Assembly (NCBI GenBank): GCA_013365325.1
Contig: JABVXV010000244.1
Span: forward strand, 32,557 to 96,556
Source: Dipetalonema caudispina
Taxonomy: Eukaryota > Nematoda > Chromadorea > Rhabditida > Onchocercidae
Reading direction: 5' to 3'
Length of the DNA stretch: 64,000 nt
Within the stretch, counting starts at the first letter, position 1. Each line of letters begins with the position of its first letter. The notes below the pieces were generated by a model. That model ran no database searches. It saw nothing but the letters and a program-made list of their open reading frames with translations, and was not told the origin of the DNA. A program made the translations under genes and the position numbers. This document shows, piece by piece, positions 47,387 to 59,905 of the stretch.

Positions 47387-49546
47387 TTTTGAATACCAAA
47401 ATTTATCTGTGAATAAGTGTAAGTCGTGCGGTATTGCCGAAAAAAAAAAAAAAAAACGTGATTTAGTTGTGTATGTTGATCCTTAACCTCTTTAGCATTA
47501 ATTTTGTTAAATGCGAGCCCGGATGAAGCATAATTTCAGTGGAATAGGTGAAACAATTAGTTAAAGTCAGTACTTTTGCAGTACCAGTTTGCAGCGAAAA
47601 ATTGAATTGTAGCTTGTCGAATTACTGTATCATTGTACCAATTTATATTTAATTTACCATGGAATTTGGTGTAGACATATTCTGAATTGAACTGTTTTGC
47701 ATCTAATGTAAGTTACAGAGGGAAAAAACTGAAGAACTTGATTTGTTTATTTATATTTTTAAAAATGATTGTGAAATACAGTGTATTGTTATTGGTTGCT
47801 GAAGACAGCTTTATTAAAATTTTGAAACTTTTCACCTGTTTGGCTATTGTTCTTGTTAACGTTTTTCGAATTAAGCCAACTCATGGTTCATTTCATCTGT
47901 TGTTTTATTTGCAAAGACTTACTTTACCTGTTTTTGCTGCAATTCATTATCACATTCTTTCATCATCATCATCAAATCCTTTAGATAATTACAAATACCA
48001 TCGTAATTGCAATAACATATCATAACTGTGGTAAATTGCATTCAGTTCCCATTTAATTAACCTTTGCATGTAATGTAATTCTTTGAAGTTTGGGTTTTAA
48101 TTTAATTTGATCTAAATTTCTTGTTATAGCTCTAGATTTTCTAGTTTATAGTTTTTGAATAATTTTTTTATCATCGTTGTTCCTTTTTCTCATCTATCCA
48201 CTTTCTATAGTTTTTCAGTGTTTTACTATTGTTACTATTTTTTTTGCTGTTTGTAATTGCAACTTGCATTTGATTTTTTATTTTTACCTTTTCATGATTT
48301 GTTTCTTCGTTACCGCATGCTTTTATTGTGAGTATTTCATGTGAATTCATTTATTTTCAAGTAATTTTGACAGATAAACAAAATGGATGAAATTATTGTC
48401 GAAGATTTCATATCTTTTTACGTCATTTCATTTCATTTCTTAGGATTTTGTTTTTTTTTTTTTTTTTTTTTTTGGAAATTTTTCAAGGTGAATAGTTTTG
48501 TATATGTGGGAACAAAATATGATATATATGTATATATAGATTATAGTTCTTTAGAAATTCAAATTTTCTAGAAATTGATGACAGATGAATGTACTTTTTT
48601 TTTTCTAAAATTTTTTTTCAGCATTTCATTAACTCTACTATTACAAAGCACTGAAAAACAAATGAAATGGAAATTAAGCATTGTTGTCATAAACAAACAT
48701 AAGAACTGTTGTTCAGTTCAAATTTATCACATTTCTAAAAGTATATTGAAAAAAGAAATTACATAATATTTCGTTGATATATTGCTATCAAAGCAGAATG
48801 TAACGCTGATATTATGCTACAATGTAGCATGCAAACAAGCTAATGATAATATATCGTATTTTTCATTTCGAATCATATAAATTATTGAAGATAAAATATA
48901 CAATTCAAAAAAAAAATGGGATTATTATAGAATTTTGTAGCTTCATTTTGCAAATTTTTCAATAAAACAAAGAATAAAAGTTAAATATGGTTAAATATGT
49001 GGTATTTACAGCAAACGATTCACAAAATGAAGCTTTTGATATCAATTTCAATGCAAATACATTTTTAGATGATAAGAGAATCCCAACTAATTTATTCTAG
49101 GATTTGCATAATTATTTTGCTTTTAAGCTTTCAATTTCAATGCAAATACATTTTTAGATGATAAGAGAATCCCAACTAATTTATTCTAGGATTTGCATAA
49201 TTATTTTGCTTTCAAAATTTTCATGAAAATTATTTTGATAGAAATCGTGGATTTGGTCTGGTTGTTCCAGACTAACGATCAAAGGTGAAATATTTAATTT
49301 TCAAATAGAAATTTTTACTGATCATTTTCTCTTTGCAAGTAATTTTAATGTATATTTAAAAAAAAAAAAAAAAAAATCAAAGATAGAGATATGGATGATA
49401 CAGCAATTTTTGTTATTCATCTCAATTTTTAAGTTTGAATTATAATTCAATTGAGGTCAAATCTATGAGAAAGATCAAGCATACTTATATGGACTATAAT
49501 GCTAATTGAAAATGTTTTTATGGTATTGTTTTAGAGGAAAGAACAA
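47387..49546. other. Intergenic with a tandem duplication
   Basis: Contains an open + frame at about 47687-48025 (from ATG 47765: MIVKYSVLLLVAEDSFIKIL...; 86 codons, ending after a Ser run), T tracts, and an 82-bp direct repeat at 49042-49212. The ORF has a hydrophobic middle but no recognisable family and no clear splice signals. Confidence 0.45.
49042..49212. repeat. Tandem duplication, 82 bp repeated with 89-bp period
   Basis: 49042-49123 and 49131-49212 are identical; the 7-base spacer (TAAGCTT-like) resembles the sequence preceding the first copy. The unit contains GATTTGCATAATTATTTTGC. Exact identity suggests a recent duplication or an assembly slip. Confidence 0.9.
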
Positions 49547-52405
49547 ATGCGTTTACGAAGAATGAAATTTCTACGAAGGCTGTAAGAAAATTTTTCACTG
49601 AACATAAAAATAAGAAAAAAAAAAATCAAGCAATATAAATTTTATAAGTTTTGAAAATATTTAATAAAAGAAATTAAACTAGAAACTTTTTGCTCTATAC
49701 TACAAAAAAAGCTATAGTATGTAAAATTTCCAAGCAAAAATCAATCATACTTTTAAATTTTTGCATCTAAAAAAAAAACTCGTAGTTTTAACTTTAAATT
49801 ATAAATGTTAATATTTGCATATATTTACCTTTTTTTTTTTCTCCAAAACGTAATTCTTGTATTATTTTTGCCAATCATTTTTCCTGAACTGATAGTTGTT
49901 CAAAATGCTTTTAACAAATTTCGAATATATTTACCAGAAATATCATCAGTTTAAAAATAGGGCAAAGTATAGGCCAAAATTCATTTCAACAATTCCCGAA
50001 CCTCAAATATTCCTATGTCACATAGCAACTTCAATTGATAAGTGTATAATTCCGGATCTTATAATTCCGTCGTTTTTGATCTTTATAATACTGCTGAGGA
50101 AAGAATTGTGAAGTTCCACAATTGTATTTTAAAAGGTTAATCAGGTGACATTTGGATTGAATCATTGGAATATTAAAGAGTTAAATTAATTATCATTGTT
50201 TATAGGCTTAACCAAGGGCCAATTAATCCCACCATTCAAGCAGTAATTACAATAACTGTAATTATTATTCAAACATGTATTATTATATGTTTGGTAGAAA
50301 AAAGAAATTATGAAATTTATAAATCGGTGATAACATCGAATAATGGTTTCATGCAATATTTCAATAATCAAAATAACAATAATCGAACAATTGTCGTAAT
50401 CACGCCAACATATTTGCGATTTACACGGCTGGCTGATATGACCAGGTAAATTATCCATTAATTAATTTTGAAGTTGAAAATAAATATCAAATTCTTTATT
50501 ACATCACTTTCATTTTCTAAGTTACACTGAATTAGTAAATGCATTTCATATCTATATATTTTACAACTATCAAAAAATTAATTCTTTATTTCAAATTGTT
50601 CAAAGATTTAGCTTAGAAGAAACAATTGTAAAATCTCCGTCAATAGAATCGCCTTCTGCTCTGTATCAGTTGCATATAACTTGAACAAGGGTAAAAATTG
50701 TGAAATACGAGTGAGAAAACTTTTATTTTTAAGTATCGAATTAATTGTAGATTATCACAAACATTGATGCATATCAACCAGTTGATTTGGATTGTTGTAG
50801 AAGATGCCACACATATATCATTACCTGTAAAGCAATTACTGGATCGTAGTGGTCTACACTATTACTATTTAGCTGTCAAACGTCAACCTGGAATACCAGG
50901 TATGTTGTTGCTACTAGGATAATTTAATATAAAAACTAAATAAATTTCTATCTTCAAATTTTATCCATTTTCATCATTCCTTCTTTTCATCTTTTCAACT
51001 TTCCATATAGATTTTAGAAATTGTTTGTTTTTTTTTTCTTTTTTTTTTATTATCATTTTAATAATTATCATTCTGTAGCACGTGGATGGACCGGACGTGA
51101 TGCTGGATTGAATTTCGTCCGGAAACGATTTGCATCACTGGGTAACAATGCGGTGGTATATTTTGCTGATGATGACAACACATACGATATTCGACTTTTC
51201 AATCGATACATTCGAAATGTTGAAAAAATTGGTGTTTGGGCTGTTGGTATGTGTTCTATTCCACATAAAACAAATTAAAAGAAAAACTCACAAATTGGAC
51301 AGATATTAATAAAATATAGAAATATTTTTCTCATCAATGATACTTTTAAAATCATAGCACAAAAAAAAAATCATTTTTTTGCCTGTAATATTGATCAATT
51401 AATCAATCAATCAATCATTGCAAGTTGTTTTTAGACTTCAATAATTAGCTGTAACATAAGAAGTAATTACTAACTCAGATAAATTAAAAATACAAAGTTG
51501 AAGACATGTTAAATCTGTTATTTAGCAAAATTGACTATGATGTAATTTATTTTCAATTTTATCAACTATTCATGATTTTCTGAAGGATCCTTGAAGTCAA
51601 TTAATTATCCCTTTGTTTTCCTTTTTTCACTCTTCATTTCCTTCTCTATAATGCCTAATTCTTCCATTCATTTCACTGTGTAATTTAATCAGAAGCATAT
51701 GTATCATCTAAATTCATCTAATATTTATCAAAACAGATTCAGTAATAATTTATTTCTATAGGTTTAGTAGCTTATAATGCAGTCGAAGCACCAAAAGTTC
51801 GTAATAAAAAAGTAGTGGGCTGGCAAACAATTTATGCACCAAATCGTAAATGGGGCTTTGATATGGCTGGATTTGCTGTAAATCTTAAACTACTCTTGCA
51901 ACATCCAAGGTAAGCTTATCAATAGATAATTTTATGATACAATAAATCGAAACTTTTGTCTTTAGATAAGTCTATAAATTTATTTAAGAAAAAAAAAAAC
52001 ATTTAAGTGAAATAATTCCTAATTGAGATAATTTTGATTTTTATAGTTTTTCATGGAAGGATATCCATTTGCTTTTCTCTTTTTGTCGGATTTTTCTTTT
52101 TTTTTTTCTCTAATCAACAGAAAGAAAAAATTTTGGATAAATTTGAAGCAATGGATAAAAGTTAAAGATAAACAATGAATTATTTTTGTAGGGCAGGATG
52201 GAGGAGAAAATGTCGAGAACAATCACCAGAACCATGTTTAATGAATCATTTGAATGTAAGCTGGGATGACTTAACAGCCTTTGGAGTAGATTCTTGGCCA
52301 CGTGATATTCTTGTCTGGCATACTAAAACAATTGTTGACATCAAAAGTACAAATACTTATGGTTATAATACTGAAGTAAGCCTTAAAGCTTTATATTTAA
52401 TTTGA
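49547..52405 (+). CDS. Beta-1,3-glucuronyltransferase (GT43; GlcAT-I / sqv-8-like)
   Basis: Six exons, 49547-49581, 50206-50445, 50751-50899, 51079-51246, 51762-51909, 52192-52405, give about 317 aa. GT43 enzymes are Golgi type II proteins that add glucuronic acid from UDP-GlcA, for example to finish the proteoglycan linker tetrasaccharide. Seen: a short basic cytosolic start (MRLRRMKFLRRL), a signal-anchor helix (about 23-42), the family start TIVVITPTYLRFTRLADMTR and LSQTLMHINQLIWIVVEDA, the Mn/donor-binding DDD in VVYFADDDNTYD (about 172-174), RGWTGRDAGLNFVRKRF, and the acceptor-site region WGFDMAGFAVNLKLLLQHP followed by SPEPCLMNHL and WPRDILVWHTKT. TTTTAG at 49531-49534 is a likely spliced-leader site. 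The 3' end is uncertain: reading on ends at 52405, while a donor GTAAGC at 52376 could lead to a downstream exon near 52450. Confidence 0.93.
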
Positions 52406-54064
52406 CAAAATATTTTCGTTCATAGATCTGTTAATATTCAGCATTACAGAAATTCTTACAGAAGTACGCAATGTTAAAAAAATGGAATCTAACAATTGCA
52501 CTCACATTTTTCTGTTTGAGGTTTCATTCAATCAATTTACAATCAAAAGCGCACTGGAAAAAAAATTAAGAAAAACGCGGAAAATGAATTTTAATTTGGA
52601 CAAGATTGTAGATGAAGTATTGAATATATCACGGAAGAAAAGAAATGGATTTCGAGAATAGAAGTGATTCAGTATGAGCGAAGATAACTTTTGAAAAGTT
52701 GCGAATTTAAGTTTCAAATTTTGAGATCAATTGAAATTCGCAGTAAAAATTTTTCCACTTCATTGAAATGCTAACTGTCGCTAACGTCATACAGAATTTC
52801 TACAGCATAAAGACTTCGATATCTCATCAATGACCAAATGGTCACCTTACTGTTTTAAATCTTTTAAAACTAGTAAATTCTTTGTTTTAAATTATTGAAA
52901 TTTTGAGGATTTAAAAAAAAAAGTAGAATCTGAAAAATCGTCATTAACTAAATTATGCTCCATAATCGGTATGATACATTGGAATGAATATCTCGCAATT
53001 TTTTTTTTTGCTAATTTTTATCGAAATGATCGAATTTTAATATAATTATGCTTAAAATCTCGAAATCATTAATTTTCACTCGATACATTTTCATTACAAT
53101 TACATTGGAAAAACATACAGACAAATAATACAAAAAAACAATACATTGAAACAACAAGAATATTCATAAATTACAATGATATTTCATACCTTCTACATAT
53201 CAGAAATAATTTCTATCTTTAAGTATACTTTTTAATGATAAAATATTATATCATTATCTGTAATCAGTAAAAAGCATATTGTTACTAATATAGAAATGGT
53301 ATTTAAATATTTCCTATCCAAGTCTTCAGCTATCTTCACTACCGTACATAACTGTTAGCATTTTTATCGTTATTAAAATCATTATCAAATTATCATTATT
53401 AACATCATTATCAATATATCATCGATAACACTTGCTGATACACATTTCTTCACCAAATTTTCTTCCAAGAAAACCCAAACTTTTTTTCTTCTATCCAAGT
53501 ACCCTTCTTAATAATGATATTTTTCACATTAATTTAGGTTGCTTTTGTCAGTAATAATAAGTAAAACTTTGGAAAACTGTAGCATAATCGAAATTACATG
53601 AACACATTATCGTTAATACAACGAAAATACTACGGCTATCTTCAACATCAAAATTTTGAAAATAATGCTTACGTTTGTTTATTTTAAAAATGTACTGATC
53701 GTATGTATTCTTTGACTAAATATGCATTTGATTTCGAAAATATTGTTTTGTAATCAATTTAAATTTTTGTTCATGCAACAATCATCGATTGTAATTGTTT
53801 TAATGGAGAAATCTGTTTACAATCTCTAAAAAAAATAAGTGACGAAATTAAATTGGATAATTCGGAATCTTATGGATAGAGAGTGTCGGTTACACAATTA
53901 AATTTTTAATTCATTACCATTCAGTGAATTTTTTATTTTTTAAAATCTCTGTAAATAGAAAAATTTAATTTTAGAATTCAATGAGAAAGGAAACTGCTTA
54001 CCGTTGGAAATTTTTAATTTCAGGAAGGAGCATTTATTGTTTGCAACAATTTTGATTTTTATGA
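52406..54064. other. Intergenic
   Basis: AT-rich space between the 3' ends of the glucuronyltransferase (+) and the GPCR (-). An open stretch after CATTACAG near 52449 (KFLQKYAMLKKWNLTIALTF...) could be an alternative last exon of the glucuronyltransferase but extends beyond the family's usual end. Nothing else recognised. Confidence 0.45.
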
Positions 54065-57000
54065 CTACAAACTTTCAGCTAATACATGAATATTTAAATT
54101 TCGATCTAACTGTTGTCGGGAGTTTTTATTTGTGAAATTTGACGATGAATAATAGTATGTCATTGCACCACGCTTTCGTCGTTTTGTATTACTCCTGCAA
54201 TAAAAGTTTAGAAATTTTTTCAAAAGTACAGAAGCATTAAATGTTAAGATCAAGAAATGGTCGAAAGGTTAATTAAGGATTAATTCGACGCATCATTTAT
54301 TACAATAACAGCTAACACTATTATTTTGGTTAATTATCAATTTTGTTGAGACGATTAGAAGTTTATATTTAAATTATGATTATTGCATTAAAATAAAAAA
54401 GAGAAATATCATAAATTAGAGCTTCCTCTCTTCCTTCACTTTTTTTAATTTATTTATAAAATAGAACTGATGTAGAATTGATATAAAATAAAATTGATTT
54501 TCTTCAATTCGGTTCCTCTGATACCGCTGACATTCCATTTATGCTAATACAGTTATTACATATTTTACAATCATCTAATTCTTTAGGTCAAATGTTTTCA
54601 TAAGGTTTTGTTATTGAACAGTCCTATGTTACCTAATTTTTCTTTCGTACTGGAACTGAGTAAGAAAGATTACTGTTGATTTCTTGAAATTTCATATTAC
54701 TCTCAAAAATTCCGAACAATTTTGCATTCATTTAAAGAAACCGGACTTGCACATCATAACATAAAATAAATTCCGGAAAAGTTCATATATATTTTAAAAC
54801 AAATACAATCAGGACTATTTTTCCAATTCAAATTCAATTCCTAAAAATACTACTGAACCCTGTAAATTATCGAATTTTAACTCTTTTTAGTTTTTGCAAT
54901 AATTCTAGAAAAGAAAACCTGATCAATTCTCTGAGATCTCGATTTAGCACAGCATAGAAAATCCAGTTCAATGCGGAATTTAAATATGTTAACCAATTTG
55001 CCAATATTGGAATCCATAACATCCAGCCATGTTTATCATTGACCCGATTTACTGCGCGTATTGATACTAATACCATTGAGCATGTCTAAAATTTAAACTT
55101 ATCAAATTTTTGATTTATTTTTGGAAAATTTTTGTGCCGAAAATAAATTCGATTATTTGGATTGAAGAGTAAATCTGCCTTTTTTTTTTCTTTTTTTTGC
55201 ATATAATATTTAAGGATAGATTAATAATTCATATATCATTTAAAAAAGTTACTTCGGTAGGAATCATCGCAATGAAGCAAAACGGAAGCCAACAGATCAT
55301 ATGAAATGCAGCAACACGTACAGTGGAAGAAGTCATTTCACGTACGTATCGTGGCTCCGATAATTGATAATGTTTGCTATTGCAATTTGCTGATTCTAAA
55401 AATTAGCCTAACATTTGATATTTCAAGATATAGAAATGTTAGTAAATGTGAACTGAACAAATCCATTAGATGTACGATAGTTCATGATAGTAAAAATAGT
55501 CGATAGAATTTTTAAAAATTTAAAAGTAAACTCAAAAATTCACTGTTCCATTTTGTAAATTTAAATAGAAGATAAATTAACTCAATTTAAAAGTTTTTAC
55601 GTCGTGCTTTCCGTTTTGAAAATTTTCGATGTACATGTCGCACAATTTCCGCATAATTAACGCTAACGAGCATTAACAATAAAATAAAACATGCTCCAAC
55701 AACTAGGCCAGTTAGTCGATTCCATACACTATCATCATTAATGCGACAATCCCGCCGATCCATTGTAACATCAATTGTTTTTACCGTAAATAATATTGGA
55801 ATAATAACAAGGAAGCATAGCAAAAAAGTTATTGTTGGAAAACTCTGATGAAAATGTCGAATCTGAAATTTCTACAGAAAGTAGACCAAAAAAAAGATTT
55901 TTTTTCTAAAATTAATTAAATAGTTAACTTCAAAAAATTGAGATTTCATCTTTCTAAACTCTTCAGAGTTAACTATTAATTTCAAATTCAATTGAGAACT
56001 AAAATTTCCCTTTTCTTCACAAAAAAAAAAAAAAAAAAAAAAACGACTCGAGTCTTAATTCATTATTTAAAATTCGAATTCAAAACTCATATGATTAAAT
56101 TTGGTTAAATTAAATTGGTCTTATTCAGTTTAATTCATAAATCATTTATGTAAAAGTGAACAAATTAGCTGACATCAAATGATAGGTTACCTGATTGCTA
56201 AAAGGTTTACGTATTGTAATATATCTTCCGATACTGATACATGCAAGGCAAAATATGGATACCATTTTTAATAACTGTTCAATGAAGTACAATCCTCGAC
56301 AATTCCAAATTTCTTGAAATTCGATAATTGATGAAGTGATCAAAATAAAAAAACACTAAGACTTTATAAAACTAATTTATTGCACTTTAGAATCGCAAGG
56401 TTAAATCATATTTGTAACAGGATATTGTAGGGTCACAAGTTCAATTTTCTGTATAAGCTTTGATTGGTAAGCAATTATTTGTAAAGAGTGAAAAATTAAA
56501 TGCAAATCAATAACCCGAGAAAATTCAAATGTTTCCTTTTCTGAATCTTTCAACCATCCATTCATTTTCAATTTTTCATCTCTTCTCTCTCTCTCTCTCT
56601 TTCCGTTCCTACTTTTTAACATTTATCTTATCATTTCAAAATATTTTTTAAATTTTTAATTTAATTTATAAGCATTTAATTGAATGAGACTTTTAACTTA
56701 CCAAAAGTTAGTGTTTCATCCCAAATGTATACAATGCGTAAAGCAAGCGAACAAATAACAAAGAAATCAATAAATGCCAAGACAAAAATATAGCTTCTTA
56801 GACAATCACTTGGCCGTCGTGACCAGCCATGTGTTTGAGGTCGTGTATTGCGTATGATAGAACAGATGACCCAAAGATTACCAATGATACCTATTTTCAT
56901 CGTTATCAAATAAAACGCCAACAAAACGTATAATTGCCACATATTGTATGCCTAAATCTTTCTGATATTTCTATACACTTAACAAATGAATAATCTTCAA

Positions 57001-57827
57001 TTTCAAATACGTTTAATATACGACGATTCTTACGATAATTGTCCACTGATCGATTAGGTTTGAATTTGAGGTTTCATTTTCATTGTTTGATAATTTTTTT
57101 GGAAGAATCGTTGTTTTCTGAGATCATTTCTTTTCGTGATCGATTAGCTGGAAGAATCCGGCTAAAAATGAATGTTCGGGATAATTGTTGTACTGTAAGA
57201 AAAATTACAGATGAGTACGAAAAATGTGATCTCTATTAAGCTACACAAAAACTGCTCAGATTTCATCAGTATCATACAATATATTCATTCTGTAATTCAA
57301 TTGCTATTTAATTTGAAGAAAGTTGTAAAAGCCTAACAAAAATTTGATGGTACGCAAAGAAGTTCTTGTGGCAGCAATAAGAGAGAATAAAATTTAATCA
57401 CACAATTAAAGAAAGTATTTTGAAATGATTTAAATGATGGAAAATGATTTAATTTGAAGAAAGTTGTAAAAGCCTAACCAAATTTGATTTTTCATAATAA
57501 TGACTAATAAAATTGATTTTTTATCCAAATTGTGGTTGTAAAAATCAAGAAGTAATACAAGGGTAAGGTTCGTGAAGGATCAAAAGGATACTAATATGAT
57601 ACTAGGATGGCCATCTTATATTTCATTGAAAAATTCTCCCAAGACGCTCATCGTTTGCAAATGTTGCAAAATCGAAGCAGAATGTTAATTAAAAAATTGA
57701 TTTGATAGTGATGCAGTAAAGTGTTGTATGCCAAAAAGTATTTCGATGATCGAAAAAAAAAAAATGTTTTTTTTTTTTTTTCATATATTACCGCATTCGT
57801 TAGAATCAATCGTTCAGGTGATTGCAT
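54065..57827 (-). CDS. Rhodopsin-family GPCR, probable neuropeptide-type receptor
   Basis: Minus-strand exons 57827-57792, 56951-56702, 56312-56191, 55862-55601, 55389-55253, 55085-54919 and 54194-54065 join in phase to 367 aa. If the sixth exon is read through it ends at 54867 (341 aa). Seven membrane segments are visible: TM1 with IGIIGNLWVI, TM2 FVLAFIDFFVICSL, TM3 with Cys100 (IWNCRGLYF), TM4 FLLCFLVIIPILF, an extracellular Cys175 (RRDCR) that can pair with Cys100, TM5 LVVGACFILLLMLVSV, TM6 FHMICWLPFCFIAMIP, TM7 ILANWLTYLNSALNWIFYAV. The DRY motif is GRY (about 124-126) and NPxxY is NWIFY (about 309-313). The tail after NRDLRELIR is either amphipathic (FSFLELLQKLKRVKIR) or, spliced, basic and Ser-rich (NTKRRKRGAMTYYYSSS). 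The acceptor of the TM3 exon (TTTCAAG) is weak and an upstream N-terminal exon may exist. Ligand unknown. Confidence 0.85.
57310..57488. repeat. Short dispersed duplicate (about 38 bp, 140 bp apart)
   Basis: AATTTGAAGAAAGTTGTAAA followed by AGCCTAAC occurs at about 57310-57337 and again at about 57451-57478, with similar sequence after it (AAATTTGAT). Both copies lie in the GPCR first intron. Confidence 0.8.
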
Positions 57828-58415
57828 ACGAATTTGAAATGCTTCATTGAATAATTCAAATAAACTTCAATTTTACCACAAATTTTAATGAAATTTGAGA
57901 GTGAAGACATTTAATTTTTAGTCATACAGCTATCAATGAATGCTATGGATAAATTAAATAAACTACCGGAATGTTTGATAAATTGTACATAGCAATTTTT
58001 AATAGTTAATTCAAGTAACCAACATCTGTAGTTTAGACATATCCGGAAAAGTGCTTATTCTATTCAATTAATATGAATGACGCCTATCTTGAAGAGAAAT
58101 TTTATAAGGAGCGATTTTCTATCTGATCCGGTTAAGAAATTAGATTATTACCTAAAGTTGATATATAGCAATACCTTGACGAGGTTATTTTATCCGATTC
58201 AGATAGCACACTGCTGATACAATCCATTTTGTGATACAAAATGTTTTTAGGACAATGTCTAACTTATAAAATACAAATTGATCCATTTATTGAATAGTAT
58301 AAATTGCTACAGATAAAACAGATGTGAAGGTCATTCATTATAAGTTGCTCATCGTTCAATATTTTCGAATTTCTATCCTCTTCAAAAACTTCCACCACTA
58401 TTAATCGTCCAGAAA

Positions 58416-58604
58416 ATGGGCAGTTTGGATGATATTACTATGGAAATGACCATGAAATACACTTGTGATACATATACTACTTTAGAACTTCGATGTTACC
58501 GCAACATACTACGAATGAGGTCATTGAAATTATCGATACATCATGAGAAAGAAATTCCTATTCTATTGAATTTTTTTAACTATGTATCTTTTTCTCTTTT
58601 GTGA
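58416..58604 (+). mobile_element. Possible remnant of a non-LTR retrotransposon ORF
   Basis: Begins MGSLDDITMEMTMKYTCDTY and continues TTLELRCYRNILRMRSLK. The order L-E-x-R/K-C-Y-R-x-I-L-R-I/M is common near the end of LINE-type reverse transcriptase polyproteins. Only this short piece matches and the flanks are not recognisable, so the call is weak. Confidence 0.2.
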
Positions 58605-58968
58605 ATTAAGCTTTTAAAAAAATTTTGATTGAAAGCAAGTAGAAATAATTGATCCAATTTATTCAAAATTAGTCATTTAATAAAAGTTTTTTTTCTTTTT
58701 CTTCTTCTTGTTAAGATTAAAATGTTTAATTTATCTAAATCTTGATGAAATGTTATTCTCTTCACATGGATTCTCGCTTCGATAAAAGCTATTTGTTTCC
58801 GCTTAATGATAAAAGAAATATATTAAAATCTTTGAGTTTTAAGAATTAGTACTATCAATCGGATGCAATCTTTCCTAGCATTTTAATCATAGAAATAGCA
58901 TTTATAGACATCTATTGTTATGAATCCGACAGTATCATATATTATAATATGAAATCTTTCATAGAAAT

Positions 58969-59030
58969 CCGGATACGATATTTTGTATCCGGCAATCATT
59001 TTACTCAGAAAACTATTTGCCGAGTAAAAT
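58969..59030. repeat. Two adjacent perfect inverted repeats
   Basis: CCGGATAC (58969-58976) pairs with GTATCCGG (58985-58992) across 8 bases. ATTTTACTC (58998-59006) pairs with GAGTAAAAT (59022-59030) across 15 bases. The two hairpins are separated by only 5 bases. Confidence 0.75.
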
Positions 59031-59050
59031 TCATTTATTTACTGCAAACG

Positions 59051-59081
<31 letters not shown>

Positions 59082-59905
59082 CAAAATATTAAAAAGATAA
59101 ATGTTTAAAATGAATGTGCGATATGTTTGATTTTTAATTTAAATTTTCAATATTATGAAATGATATCAGGCAGAAAGAAAAAAGAAAAGGAACAAGTTGT
59201 TAAAAAGATTTTTGTTTTAATGTAGAAAAAAAAGTGGGAATAAATAAAAATAAATTAAATTTAGGCGTTTATATTCCTGAATTAAGCAGCCTTACATTTC
59301 ATGTCTGATTCAAATTTGGTAAGAGAAGAACAGAGGAGAAATTTTACACCATAAATTGAGATGTATAAAAATTTTCGAAATTTTAAAAACATTTTCGATT
59401 CAAATGTAGGCAACTTTTATGATAATGGAATCGTTCGATCAATATTTTCAATCTTTACATTTTTACTAAAAGTATCACATTGTCATCGTTGTATTTGATA
59501 CTCCTTAAGCATTTAATACTACTATGATTTCATTTCCATTCTAAAGCACGAAAAGGATGCGTTCCAAATTAGCGTTTGTGAGGAGATTTAATTAAACGGT
59601 GCATTAATTAAGATTTAGTAAGCATAGGGATTCGAAATCATTGTTTTATTTGTAAAAAAATTAGAGAGTCAATGATGAGAAGAAATATTTGGGAAAAGAT
59701 TGCTTTTTTCATTATTTATTATGACATATTTAAGCAAACATTTGATCCATTTGAACGTGAATTTATAAGTACATTTGAATTGGGAGTTTTTAGACGTATT
59801 ACATTTTGATTTTTCGACTCATCAAAACTCGTTTACTACTAAAGTATCGTATCAAAAAAGTGAGCATTCATTAAATAACACTATAAAGTTATATTTTTTT
59901 TTGGT

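Larger units (their letters stand above)
57828..59905. other. Intergenic; possible retroelement relic and hairpins
   Basis: Contains a + frame at 58416-58604 whose middle (LELRCYRNILRMRSLK) recalls the C-terminal part of some non-LTR retrotransposon reverse transcriptases, two adjacent inverted repeats at 58969-59030, and a poly-T tract at about 59050-59076. No confident gene. Confidence 0.4.
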
